A stretch of 64,000 nucleotides of DNA from CAVSJA01 sp963728145. Its GTDB lineage: Bacteria > Bacteroidota > Bacteroidia > Chitinophagales > Chitinophagaceae. Position 1 is the stretch's first letter. Each line of letters opens with the position of its first letter. Both the position numbers and the translations under genes were made by a program. The notes beneath the pieces were generated by a model that saw nothing but the letters and a program-made list of their open reading frames with translations, ran no database searches and had not been told where the DNA came from. The DNA is taken from assembly GCA_963728145.1 (NCBI GenBank), contig CAVSJA010000007.1, forward strand, positions 1 through 64,000. The letters are read 5' to 3'. This document shows, piece by piece, positions 35,860 to 45,110 of this stretch.

Positions 35860-35890
35860 CAAATATAAGCTCCGATGTTGAGACGTAAAA
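35860..35890 (-). promoter_or_regulatory. Distal promoter of the SAM riboswitch
   Basis: On the minus strand TATATTTG (35867-35860) matches TAnnTTTG exactly, with TTTT 19 bases upstream in place of TTTG. The start of transcription would lie near 35854, a dozen bases before aptamer helix P1. Confidence 0.5.
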
Positions 35891-35915
35891 ATTAATTTTT
35901 GATTTCCCCGCCCAA

Positions 35916-36043
35916 AGTTTGGCGTTTGGAGTTTGGAGTTTGGCGTTATGCTGCCGCGTCCCGGGTTACACTATTATATACTTATAACGTAATAGGGATC
36001 TTACATTTAAACAACGCCAAACGCCAAACTCCAAACGCCAAAC
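35916..36043. repeat. Inverted GTTTGGC heptamer array between the SAM leader and the OsmC gene
   Basis: GTTTGGCGTTTGGAGTTTGG at 35917 on faces CCAAACGCCAAACTCCAAAC-type units at about 36017-36043. It separates the divergent metY control region from the OsmC-like gene. The first 35 bases after it (to 36068) contain TATCTTCG, a likely -7 element for the OsmC gene. Confidence 0.85.
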
Positions 36044-36068
36044 GATTGTATCTTCGCAAAAAACATCC

Positions 36069-36506
36069 ATGGCAATAATGAATGCTGAGCGTACGCACGG
36101 TGATTTTGGCTTTACGATTACTGACGAGAAAGGACATGTGATGACGATCGATATTCCGGTGGACCAGGGCGGTGGTGCAACGGGTTTCCGGCCCATGCAT
36201 ACCGTATTGTCTGCACTTTGCGGTTGTAGCGGGATAGATGTGGTTAGCATTCTGAAAAAGCAAAGACAGCAATATGATTCACTAAAGATCTTTGTAGATG
36301 GTGAACGTGAAAAAGGCAAAGAGCCATCTATATGGGAAACAGTTGATATTAAGTTTGAGCTGACGGGTGAAGTTGATCCTTCAAAAGCATATAGAGCCGT
36401 TGAACTTTCTATAAATAAATATTGTTCAGTTGCAGAAACACTTCGTCGTGCAGGTACACGATTCACCTGGTCGGTGTTGGTTAATGGCGTTAAAGCTGAA
36501 TTTTAA
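36069..36506 (+). CDS. OsmC/Ohr-family protein
   Basis: The protein has 145 residues with the OsmC fold pattern: beta-rich start (HGDFGFTITDEKGHVMTIDI), then GGGATGFRPMHTVLSALCGCSGIDVVSILKKQRQ, where the helix carries the conserved Cys pair region (LCGCSG), and VDIKFELTGEVDPSKAYRAVELSINKYCSVAETLR with the second reactive Cys. Such proteins reduce organic peroxides or handle reactive thiol compounds. It is divergent from the metY region and upstream of metZ on the same strand. Confidence 0.85.
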   Translation: MAIMNAERTHGDFGFTITDEKGHVMTIDIPVDQGGGATGFRPMHTVLSALCGCSGIDVVSILKKQRQQYDSLKIFVDGEREKGKEPSIWETVDIKFELTGEVDPSKAYRAVELSINKYCSVAETLRRAGTRFTWSVLVNGVKAEF

Positions 36507-36513
36507 CTCCCCA

Positions 36514-36626
36514 AGAATAATTAATAATCAGTAATCAATAATTATTGACGAATGAGCCTATCGTCGAAATTTGAGCTCGTTCATATTTGATCAATTATTA
36601 ATTATTGATTATTGATTATTGATTAT
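36514..36626. repeat. Inverted TGATTAT heptamer array between the OsmC gene and metZ
   Basis: AATTAAT AATCAGT (then AATCAAT, AATTATT) at 36518-36545 faces AATTATTAATTATTGATTAT at about 36594-36620. It is the same family as at 499-597. TATCTTCG at 36673-36680, just before the metZ ATG, looks like a -7 element. Confidence 0.8.
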
Positions 36627-36685
36627 TAGTTCTTGCTATTATCTTGGATTGGGATTAATTCGTAAATCATAAATATCTTCGCTTC

Positions 36686-37858
36686 ATGTCACATAAACCG
36701 GAAACAAAGGCAGTGCGTACGCAAACTGACCGCACTCCTGAGATGGAACATAGTACTCCATTATTTCTTACCAGCAGTTTTGTTTATGATTCTGCAGAAG
36801 ATATGGCCGCAGCATTTGCCGATGATAGTCTTGAAATAAATATCTATTCAAGGTTTTCCAACCCAACTGTAGATGAGTTCATCACGAAGATCTGTGAACT
36901 GGAAGAAGCCGAAGATGGAATTGCAACAGGAACCGGAATGGCGGCTGTATTTGCCACATTCATGACCTTTCTCGGTAAAGGAGATCATATTCTATCCGCA
37001 TCAGCAGTATTCGGATCCACGCATACGATTCTAACAAAGTACCTGCCGAAGTGGGGATTTGAATATTCTTATTTCAATATGAATGATCCCGCTTCAATCG
37101 AAGCATTGATCAAACCCAATACAAAGCTTCTTTATATCGAAACTCCTTCCAATCCGGGACTGGATATTATCGATATGGAATATGTTGCGGCAATTTGTAA
37201 AAAACATAAGATCCTTTTTGTAGTTGATAATTGTTTTGCTACACCGGCAGTTCAACTTCCTATTAAGTGGGGAGCTGACCTGGTATTACATTCCGCAACA
37301 AAATTCATCGATGGTCAGGGAAGAGTGCTGGGTGGCGTTGTGGTCGGAAAGAAAGAATTGATCTATGATCTTTACTTATTTGTGAGAAATACAGGCCCAT
37401 CATTAAGTCCTTTTAATGCATGGGTATTGAGTAAAAGCCTGGAAACGTTGTTCGTTCGAATGGACAAACATGCAGACAATGCAATGCAATTAGCTAAACA
37501 ATTGCAAGGTCATCCAAAGATCTCCTGGGTAAAATATCCATTTCTTGAATCCCATCCGCAATATGCGATTGCAAAAAAGCAAATGTCAAATGGAGGAGGC
37601 CTTATCACGTTTGAGATTAAGGGCGGTATTGATGCGGGACGAAAATTCCTGAATGCATTGCAAATGATTTCAATGACGAATAATCTCGGAGATACAAGGA
37701 GTATTGCTTCCCATCCAGCTTCAACTACGCATTCAAAGTTGACAGAAGCAGAGCGGCAGGAAGTCGGGATTACGCCGGGGCTTATCCGAATTTCAGTGGG
37801 GTTGGAGAATATTGGTGATATACTGGCGGATATTCGGCAGGCTTTGGATAAGAGTTAG
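36686..37858 (+). CDS. metZ: Trans-sulfuration PLP enzyme, O-succinylhomoserine sulfhydrylase-like
   Basis: The protein has 390 residues of the Cys/Met-metabolism PLP family. Motifs are TEMEHSTPLF-type start (TPEMEHSTPLFLTSSFVYDS), INIYSRFSNPTVDEFITKI, YIETPSNPGLDIIDME, VVDNCFATPAVQLPIKWGAD and the PLP Lys in LHSATKFIDGQGRVLGG. The DGQGR signature favours MetZ over cystathionine gamma-synthase. The genome thus has two direct sulfhydrylases (with MetY at 33948). Substrate choice between acetyl- and succinyl-homoserine cannot be settled from sequence, and MetX suggests acetyl. Confidence 0.85.
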   Translation: MSHKPETKAVRTQTDRTPEMEHSTPLFLTSSFVYDSAEDMAAAFADDSLEINIYSRFSNPTVDEFITKICELEEAEDGIATGTGMAAVFATFMTFLGKGDHILSASAVFGSTHTILTKYLPKWGFEYSYFNMNDPASIEALIKPNTKLLYIETPSNPGLDIIDMEYVAAICKKHKILFVVDNCFATPAVQLPIKWGADLVLHSATKFIDGQGRVLGGVVVGKKELIYDLYLFVRNTGPSLSPFNAWVLSKSLETLFVRMDKHADNAMQLAKQLQGHPKISWVKYPFLESHPQYAIAKKQMSNGGGLITFEIKGGIDAGRKFLNALQMISMTNNLGDTRSIASHPASTTHSKLTEAERQEVGITPGLIRISVGLENIGDILADIRQALDKS

Positions 37859-37899
37859 TGATTAATAGGTGGTTTCATAATTCCAACGTGTTTTCACCA

Positions 37900-38182
37900 T
37901 TTTAAAATGTTTTTTTCTTTCTTTTGGTGAGGAAAATACATTGCCATTTTCGCCGGAAATTCGGAATTTTATTCCGATCAGACGACTCGTCTGACCGGAA
38001 TAACGCCGCTAAAGTCAGAAGACTCTCTCGCATTCATCAGATAAATTCATTTCGACAAAATTTTTCCCCATTTGCCTATGTTTTTTTCTTTTTTTTTGTG
38101 AGGAAAATACATTGGCTCTTTGCCGGAAAATGCGGATTTTTATTCCGGTCAGACGACTCGTCTGACCGGAATAACGAGGACA
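37900..38182. repeat. Two direct repeats each ending in a 35-bp palindrome
   Basis: Two blocks of about 100 bp (about 37908-38006 and about 38077-38175) share GAGGAAAATACATTG, GCCGGAAA and a terminal palindrome. In the second copy TTATTCCGGTCAGACGA and TCGTCTGACCGGAATAA are perfect 17-bp arms around a single C. The first copy has one mismatch. T-rich tracts (TTTTTTTCTTTC) precede both. An apparent 121-codon ORF spans the region but is only repeat sequence. Confidence 0.85.
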
Positions 38183-38240
38183 GCTTCCAGAACTCCGTTC
38201 AAGTCTTTCATATTATAAATGGATTGTTCTATTTTTTTCA

Positions 38241-38783
38241 ATGGAATTTCCTGAATTCAAAACAGATCGATGCCTGCTCAGACAAATAGCTCCGGAGGAC
38301 AAGCCTGATATATTAAGAGGACTATCCAATCCCGTCGTAACAGAATTCATGCCCATTCATTATTCTACAATTGATGAAGTAGAAAATCAAATGGAGTTCT
38401 ATAGGAATCATTGGGAATTTCAAACAGGAGTATTTTGGGTAATTGTGTGGACGGAAACAAATGCATTTGCCGGAGTAATGGGTTTATACGACATCAATTT
38501 CCTCTATCACTCGGCTGAGTGGGGTTTCTGGTTATTGCCTGAATATCGCGGCAAAGGTATCATTGCTGAAACAGCACCTTATATTATGGACTATGCCTTC
38601 AACGACCTTAATCTAAACCGCATTAAAGCAGAAATAGAAACAGGCAACACCGCATCCATAAAAATCATTCAAAAATTTGGCTTCATTCATGAAGGTACTT
38701 TGCGTCAATGTGAAGTAAATAGAAATGGGAAGTATATTGATCTCATGATCTTTTCACGACTCAAATCCGATTTCAATTCTTAA
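38241..38783 (+). CDS. GNAT N-acetyltransferase, RimJ/RimL-like
   Basis: The protein has 180 residues. It starts MEFPEFKTDRCLLRQIAPED, followed by AGVMGLYDINFLYHSAEWGFWLLPEYRGKGIIAET (acetyl-CoA motif RGKG) and NLNRIKAEIETGNTASIKIIQKFGFIHEGTLRQ. This is the classical RimJ/RimL/Acetyltransf_3 pattern. The acceptor (ribosomal protein N-terminus, antibiotic or small molecule) is unknown. It is a single gene between two repeat regions. Confidence 0.88.
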   Translation: MEFPEFKTDRCLLRQIAPEDKPDILRGLSNPVVTEFMPIHYSTIDEVENQMEFYRNHWEFQTGVFWVIVWTETNAFAGVMGLYDINFLYHSAEWGFWLLPEYRGKGIIAETAPYIMDYAFNDLNLNRIKAEIETGNTASIKIIQKFGFIHEGTLRQCEVNRNGKYIDLMIFSRLKSDFNS

Positions 38784-38804
38784 TTAATCATTTCTCTGCA
38801 TTCT

Positions 38805-39055
38805 TCCCTTTTGAACCTTGTCATTTCGAGCCCGGTTTCAATTGAGGAACTAACAATGGATGCAAGCAGGGCGAGATCCCGATAGCTATCGGGACTACAC
38901 AATTTGGAAAGTCGCATAATCTCCAATTCCGCAGTCCCGATAGCTATTGGGATCTCGCCCTGGTTGCCTTTGATGCAAGATTGCCTTTATATACCGGGCT
39001 CGAGATGACAAGGTGAAAGGGGTGGGCTCGAAATGACAAGGTTCAAAGGGAAGGA
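38805..39055. repeat. Nested inverted-repeat element upstream of uvrA
   Basis: The outer arms are TTTGAACCTTGTCATTTCGA near 38811 and TCGAAATGACAAGGTTCAAA near 39029. The inner arms are GGGCGAGATCCCGATAGCTA near 38869 and TAGCTATTGGGATCTCGCCC near 38940. CCCGATAGCTATCGGGA is itself a palindrome and recurs alone at about 43463-43479. No transposase is present. It looks like a non-coding palindromic mobile or structural element. Confidence 0.85.
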
Positions 39056-39184
39056 TGCGGAGGACAAATAAGTCCGCCCGGATGAATCCGATCGGACGGG
39101 CGCAGAGGAGGAAAACATCAGAAACAAGATCAGGAGTATGCTAATTCTTTTAGCTAAATTTGTCCTCCTTTGAGGAGAAACAAT

Positions 39185-42050
39185 ATGTCTGTAAAGAACC
39201 CGGAAAATGGAAACCTGACTGAGGAAACAATAGAAGTATACGGCGCCAGGGTCCATAATCTTCAAAATATCGATATATCCATTCCGAAGAATAAACTGGT
39301 TGTAATTACCGGAATCAGCGGAAGCGGTAAATCATCCCTTGCATTTGATACCATATATGCAGAAGGCCAGCGCCGCTATATGGAAAGTTTCAGCGCATAT
39401 GCAAGACAGTTCATTGGAGATATGGAAAGACCTGATGTAGACAAGATCACCGGTCTTTCACCGGTTATATCCATTGAACAAAAAACTACGAATAAAAATC
39501 CCCGGTCAACAGTTGGAACTATCACCGAGATCTATGATTTCATGCGTTTGCTGTATGCAAGAATAGGAGAGGCCTATAGTTACAATACCGGCAAGAAAAT
39601 GGTGAAGTGGAGTGAAGAGGAGATCGTGAACAATATTTTTGAAAAGTATGAAGACAAAAAGATCACGCTGCTTGCTCCATTGGTACGTGGCCGTAAAGGA
39701 CATTACCGGGAATTGTTTGAAGAGATAAGAAAGAAAGGATTTTTAAAAGTAAGAGTCGATGGAGAGATAAAGGATATTACTGCGAAAATGCAGGTTGATC
39801 GTTACAAGATGCACGATATTGAAGTAGTGGTAGATCGATTAAAAGTGAGCGATGAATTCAGGTTAAGAGTCAGTCAAAGTGTTCAACAAACCCTGAAGAT
39901 GGGAAAGGACCTGATGTTTGTTGAGGTAGAACCAGATCGGCCTAAAGCACTAAAAGAGCTTGCATCTTATTCACGTCATTTAATGTGTGAGGACACGGGT
40001 ATCAGTTATGAAGAACCTTCACCAAATTCCTTTTCATTTAATTCACCGTATGGCGCATGTCCTTCCTGTAAAGGGTTGGGAACAATGTTCCAGGTAAATA
40101 TGGAAGCAGTTATTCCTGATGCGGAATTAAGTATAAGTGAAGGAGGAATTGCTCCACTGGGTGAAGAAAGAGATGCCTATGTATACAGGCAGGCGCAGGA
40201 ATTGGCGAGAAAAAATAAGATTTCATTGACTTCACCGATCAAGAGTTTAAACAAGAAATCGCTAAATATTCTTTTATACGGCAATGAAGAAGGAACTGAG
40301 ACGGAAATGGATTTTGAAAATGCAAAATGGGATCCACAAGCGCCGTATGAAGGGATTGTGAATATGCTCAAACGCTGGTTCAATAATGGATATAGTGAAG
40401 GATTGCGTGATTGGACTGAGAGTTTCATGCAATTGAAACCCTGTGAGTCTTGTGGCGGTGCAAGATTGAAAAAAGAAAGCCTATGGTTTAAAGTGGCAGA
40501 CCGGAATATTACTGAGCTGAGTGAAATGAATCTCGACAATTTAGCTGCCTGGCTGGATGGAATAGAATTGAGAATAAGTAATAAACAAAAAACAATTGCA
40601 AAAGATGTTTTGAAAGAAATAAGAGAGCGCCTACAGTTTCTCCTGAATGTTGGATTGACTTATCTCACGCTGAATCGTCCATCAAAAACATTGAGTGGCG
40701 GGGAAAGCCAGCGTATACGATTGGCAACGCAGATCGGTTCACAACTGCAGGGAATCACCTATATTTTGGATGAACCCAGTATTGGGCTACATCAACGGGA
40801 TAATCATCGACTGATTGAAGCATTGAAGAATCTGCGCAATATTGGTAATAGTGTTTTGGTAGTAGAGCATGATAAGGATATCATGCTGGCTGCCGATCAT
40901 TTGATCGATATCGGGCCCAAGAGCAGGTTATCATGGAGGAAGAATTGTGGCAGCTGGAAATCCTGGTGATGTTTTGAAATTGGATACGCTCACTTCTTCA
41001 TATCTAAATGGGCTCAAGCAAATTCCAGTCCCAACTGAAAGGAGACCAGGGAATGGAAAATCCCTTGAATTGAAAGGCGCGAAGGGAAATAACCTGAGAA
41101 ATGTGGATGTGAAATTTCCATTGGGAAAATTTATTGTGGTAACCGGTGTAAGTGGAAGCGGTAAATCAACATTGATCAATGAAACATTGTATCCTATTCT
41201 ATCAAAGCATGCTTATGGTTCCAGGGTAACTCCACTGGAGTATAAAACGATCAAGGGCCTGGAGCATATAGATAAGGTTATCGAGATTGATCAAAGCCCG
41301 ATTGGAAGAACACCAAGAAGTAATCCTGCTACTTATTGTGGTTTCTTTACAGATATAAGAACATTGTTTGCATCCGTTCCCGAAGCAAAGATCCGCGGAT
41401 ATAATGCAGGCCGTTTTTCATTCAATGTAAAGAGTGGTCGCTGTGATGTATGTGAAGGCGGAGGAATGCGGGTAATTGAAATGAATTTTCTTCCTGATGT
41501 TTATGTGCATTGCGAAAAATGCCAGGGGAAAAGATACAACAGAGAAACACTTGAGATCCGTTACAAAGGAAAATCAATCAGCGATGTATTGGATATGACC
41601 GTGGAAGAAGCTGTTGAGTTCTTTCAGAATGTTCCCTATCTCTATCGAAAAATAAAAGTATTGGATGAAGTGGGCCTGGGGTATATAACACTTGGACAAA
41701 GTGCCGTCACTTTAAGTGGTGGTGAAGCACAACGTGTGAAGTTGGCAACCGAGCTTGCAAAAAAGGATACGGGTAAAACATTTTATATTCTCGATGAGCC
41801 AACAACCGGATTGCACTTTGAAGATATCCAACATCTTCTCGACGTATTGAATAAACTGGTGAATCGCGGCAATACTGTTTTGGTGATCGAGCACAATATG
41901 GATGTGATCAAGGTTGCAGATCATATCATCGATCTTGGTCCCGAAGGCGGAGATGGGGGAGGAGAGATTCTATTTGAAGGTACGCCGGAGGAGTTGGTCA
42001 AATTAGAAGACAGCCACACTGCGCATTATTTAAGACCCGAATTAAAATAA
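39185..42050 (+). CDS. uvrA: Excinuclease ABC subunit A (one frameshift)
   Basis: UvrA finds bulky DNA damage and loads UvrB. It has two ABC ATPase halves. The first has Walker A GISGSGKSSLAFDTIYAEGQ and the signature TLSGGESQRIRLATQIG, and the second has GVSGSGKSTLINETLYP and TLSGGEAQRVKLATELAKK. Zinc-finger cysteines occur at CPSCKGLGTMF, CESCGGARL and CDVCEGGGMRV...CEKCQGKRY. The frame breaks near 40920: IDIGP continues as RAGYHGGRIVAAGNPGDV one frame over after removal of one A. The corrected length is about 955 residues, normal for the family. Confidence 0.96.
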
Positions 42051-42184
42051 TTACGATTTACCCCCGGATTAAATCCGGGGTAGGATTTACGATTTCTTTG
42101 AGTGTAACTCCCTAATTATTTGCATAAAGTAACTATTTGATTAATGAAGAACATTACACCTGAAGAAATCGTAAATCGTAAATT
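42051..42184. repeat. TTACGAT heptamers with a small hairpin after uvrA
   Basis: TTACGATTTA and GGATTTACGATTTC flank the hairpin CCCCCGGATT/AATCCGGGG (42061-42080), and the facing copy AAATCGTAAATCGTAAATTC ends at about 42185. The same heptamer occurs at 63190-63222. Confidence 0.75.
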
Positions 42185-42190
42185 CTCGAA

Positions 42191-42718
42191 ATGGAGCGTG
42201 TCATTATAGATATGGACGAGGTTATCGCTGATCCCATGGGCGAAATGATCCGTTGGTATAAGGAGAAGTATGAATTGGATGTTGATCACAACAAAATGCT
42301 GGGTGGTTCATGGATCAAAGGGTTTCCAGAACAACATCAGACAATCGTAAGAGAAAGACTGATAGGTCCGGGTTTTTTTCGCAACCTGCCAGTGATGAAA
42401 GACAGCATCGAAGTGATCAACGAAATGAATAAACGCTATGAGATATTCATTGTATCGGCTGCTACAGAATTCCCGAATTCCTTAAGAGATAAATTTGACT
42501 GGCTGCTGGAGCATTTTCCTTTTCTTACCTGGAAACAGCTCGTATTATGTGGCGACAAACGCGTAATCAGCGGCGATCACATGATTGATGATCATGTACG
42601 AAACCTCATTAATTTCCCTGGCAAAAAATACCTATTCACTAGCGCACACAATGTAAATATTACCGGTTATACGCGAGTGAATGATTGGAAGGAGGTCGCT
42701 GCGATTTTCCTGGATTAA
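42191..42718 (+). CDS. 5'(3')-deoxyribonucleotidase-like phosphatase
   Basis: This 175-residue HAD-type protein has the nucleophile motif VIIDMDEVIADPMGEMI, IFIVSAATEFPNSLRDK (motif II Ser), KRVISGDHMIDDHVRNL (motif III/IV acidic residues) and YTRVNDWKEV. It matches the NT5C family (PF06941), which removes phosphate from deoxynucleoside monophosphates. Its stop abuts that of the convergent lipoprotein gene. Confidence 0.85.
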   Translation: MERVIIDMDEVIADPMGEMIRWYKEKYELDVDHNKMLGGSWIKGFPEQHQTIVRERLIGPGFFRNLPVMKDSIEVINEMNKRYEIFIVSAATEFPNSLRDKFDWLLEHFPFLTWKQLVLCGDKRVISGDHMIDDHVRNLINFPGKKYLFTSAHNVNITGYTRVNDWKEVAAIFLD

Positions 42719-43243
42719 TTATTCCACATTGAATTTAAAACTGCCGCTCACCGCATTGTTGCTGGATTTATCCCAAACCCGGAATTTGACTTCATAAAAA
42801 TCTACCAGCTTGCTTATCTTGGTTATCACTACACTCAGCGACAAAATTTTTGCATCCTTTTCGGGTACTGCACCGACGGTCGCAAACAGATCCTCTTCGT
42901 CGAGAACTACGTCACCATCACTGGTCACGACTTTCTCTGAGGCGCCCAAAAGTACTTTTCCATCTGTGGCTGTCAGGCCAGAATCGATGATTAATCGAAC
43001 TCTTAATGGTTGATTAACCTTTGTCAGATTCTCTCCGGAAATAAGATTGTTTTCGTGATCTATGAGGAATGCCTGGTCAACCTTTATACCTTCCTCTTTT
43101 AATACGATACCATTCCTGATCTTGCTATCAGATTTTTTTTCTGGCTCCTTTGTTTCTTTTGTTTCTGTTGTTTCTTTTGTTGACGCTTTGAATTCACATC
43201 CTACAAAAGAGAGAGTGATTATGAAAAGCAGTAGTTTTCTCAT
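42719..43243 (-). CDS. Lipoprotein of unknown function
   Basis: From the Met at 43243 the protein starts MRKLLLFIITLSFVGCEFKA, a lipoprotein signal with lipobox Cys. A Thr/Glu/Lys-rich linker (TKETTETKETKEPEKKSD) follows, then a beta-rich domain (GIKVDQAFLIDHENNLISGE, RLIIDSGLTATDGKVLLGAS, VDFYEVKFRVWDKSSNNAVSG). The upstream Met at 43285 would spoil the signal peptide. I recognise no family. It is probably anchored to a membrane with the folded part outside the cytoplasm. Confidence 0.75.
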   Translation of the reverse strand: MRKLLLFIITLSFVGCEFKASTKETTETKETKEPEKKSDSKIRNGIVLKEEGIKVDQAFLIDHENNLISGENLTKVNQPLRVRLIIDSGLTATDGKVLLGASEKVVTSDGDVVLDEEDLFATVGAVPEKDAKILSLSVVITKISKLVDFYEVKFRVWDKSSNNAVSGSFKFNVE

Positions 43244-43653
43244 GAGCAGACGTTTTGGTGAAGGTAGGGAAATCCATAAAAACAAGTAGCCGGCAATTAC
43301 TCATCGCCGGCTACTGAGGATACTGGGGATTAACCAGAATATTTTTGTATCTGAATAACGAAGAAAGTGCATCGATATTGAATAAGGAACAAAATTTTAG
43401 CTTGTTAACCTTATCAACCTTGTCCACTTTGTCAACCAATTAACCAGTCAACCAGTTAACCTCCCGATAGCTATCGGGACAACCTTCCTCGAAATACAGC
43501 ACCAATAAGCAGAAGCAGGGAGTGATTAATAGAATCTCGTTATCGGGTACTTGATAATAGGGAACGGATCAGGTTTTTGACTCAACCGGATATTAGATTA
43601 AACTAATTTCCCTGCGCTTATTGGTCTTAATTTTAAAGAACTATAGTATCATT
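43244..43653. other. Intergenic region with hairpin, 9-mer array and palindrome
   Basis: There is no gene here. A hairpin GTAGCCGGC/GCCGGCTAC lies at 43287-43315. A 9-mer type array (TTATCAACC, TTGTCAACC, GTCAACCA) runs from 43398 to 43460, and the palindrome CCCGATAGCTATCGGGA is at about 43463-43479. Confidence 0.65.
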
Positions 43654-44061
43654 TTAGCGAACGATCACTAGTCCGTTCTCGATTCGCTCATCATCACTGA
43701 ATACTTCGAAAAGGTAATTTCCCTTTTCAATCTTGTTTAATACGGTTGTCTGATTGTTACGGATATTCGCCTGCTTTATGAGCCTTCCTTCCAGATCGAA
43801 AAGATAGAATTGATAGATCCTGCCCTGTTCACCATTGGCGCTAAAGAATAGCACCTGGTGACTGGCATTCGGATAAAGTTTGATCTTGTGTTTTTTACTT
43901 TTCGTGTCTTTCTGGACCGTGATGGTATCACGTTGCGATGAGGTGGGTCCCGGCAAACCATGGTTTGCACGGGAGGGAATTGAACCCAGGAAAAGAAGAG
44001 CCAACCCAAGTATGGGCACACGGGTGGCTATCAGTTTTCTTAGGGGTACAATTGTTTTCAT
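43654..44061 (-). CDS. Small secreted protein with type IX secretion sorting domain
   Basis: The protein has 135 residues, a signal peptide (LIATRVPILGLALLFLGSIP) and then little more than a C-terminal domain of T9SS type: YPNASHQVLFFSANGEQGRI, YQFYLFDLEGRLIKQANIRN, LNKIEKGNYLFEVFSDDERI, ENGLVIVR. The order YPN...D.EGR..K......G.Y.FEV matches the TIGR04183-type sorting domain. It lacks any other catalytic or adhesive domain, so it is a minimal cargo. It lies about 80 bp after a PorG-like gene on the same strand. Confidence 0.75.
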   Translation of the reverse strand: MKTIVPLRKLIATRVPILGLALLFLGSIPSRANHGLPGPTSSQRDTITVQKDTKSKKHKIKLYPNASHQVLFFSANGEQGRIYQFYLFDLEGRLIKQANIRNNQTTVLNKIEKGNYLFEVFSDDERIENGLVIVR

Positions 44062-44143
44062 GCGCTAGCTCTTTAAAGCTCGTTTCAAAGGGTACGGATC
44101 ACAAAAAATTTATACGGTTGCCTGTACAATTGCTTCGCAGCAA

Positions 44144-45110
44144 TTAGAAATTAACCGGGCAACGCGTTGAATTTCTCCATTGACGGTCACTGCTACCGGC
44201 AAGGCGAAATGCTATTTTGAAATTGAATGAATAATACGCATCATTATTATTACCTGTTCCTCTTTTCTGACCAGGGAAATACCTGATATTACTTCCGTTT
44301 GGATCACCAGTTTTGTTGGCCATCCTTTCTGCTAATGGTGCAGTTGATGCAGGAAGATAATTATAGAATAATGCAGGATCGATATAATCCTTACTTACGT
44401 CATCGAGATAATCGGTGAAAGTTTTTCTGTGGATTACTTCAAGGCTAAGGCTTGTTACTTCACTAAGGAAATACTTCACACCAGCACCCATTGGGATATT
44501 CAACTGGGTTAAGTTGTATTCCTTACGATCAGGATATTCTGCAAAACCCTGACCCTCGGTATGAAGTGGCTTCAATTCAACCCAATTACCGGTAACCGGA
44601 TCAGATCCCATTGGTTTAAATTTGAATGCACCCACACCGATCAATCCATAAGGACGGAGTTTATGCCAAATATCAGTTGGTTCGTATTCAAAGAAAACAG
44701 TGGGATAAATTTCTGCTACCAGGAAAGGCTTCTGTCAGGGGTGATTTAAAGTTGGAGTTGCGAATCTTTCTCGCTTCTTCATAACCGCCCTTTCCTTTGA
44801 TGACCGCATCATCACCTTCCAGTCTACCAAAGCTGGCCTGGAGTCTGAAGCCTAACCATTCATTGGGAAGGTATGCAAGGTAGGCACCAAACATAAACTT
44901 GGTCATTGGAAAGTTGTTGTCCTTCAGGAATGGCATTCCTTTTCCCATATTACCACCAAGGTCACCAAGGAAGTTTGATGGACCTAACGTGATACCTGCT
45001 TCAAAAAATGAAGTAGATTCTCCGTATTGACTAAATGTTGGTAGGGAAATAAAACCAAAAAGCGTGGCGAACAGACACCTCCACACATATTTGTGTAGCC
45101 TTTGTTTCAT
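44144..45110 (-). CDS. Outer-membrane beta-barrel protein, DUF6089/PorG-like (one frameshift)
   Basis: The gene begins MKQRLHKYVWRCLFATLFGF with a signal peptide ending FSQ, then FEAGITLGPSNFLGDLGGN and WLGFRLQASFGRLEGDD. The frame breaks near 44725 and continues GLIGVGAFKFKPMGSDP, LNIPMGAGVKYFLSEVTSLS, FTDYLDDVSKDYIDPALFYN, and ends FKIAFRLAG...RCPVNF. The SNFLGDLGG start and DYLDDVS motif are typical of DUF6089 barrels, the group that includes the T9SS component PorG. Assignment as PorG itself is tentative. About 320 residues after correction. Confidence 0.75.

Noticed and set aside
35674..35862. 62-codon minus-strand ORF starting MYQFFTPTYQERLREMARRS
   Set aside because: It is the translation of the SAM-I riboswitch and the start of its terminator. 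RNA structure explains the sequence fully.
36686..37858. Calling this gene cystathionine gamma-synthase (metB)
   Set aside because: The HSATKFIDGQGRVLGG signature fits O-succinylhomoserine sulfhydrylase better, although family assignment is not certain.
37924..38289. 121-codon ORF over the palindromic repeats
   Set aside because: It consists of two direct repeats with palindromes, has no start context, and overlaps the real GNAT start.
38805..39055. Insertion sequence
   Set aside because: Inverted repeats are present but no transposase frame exists within or near them.
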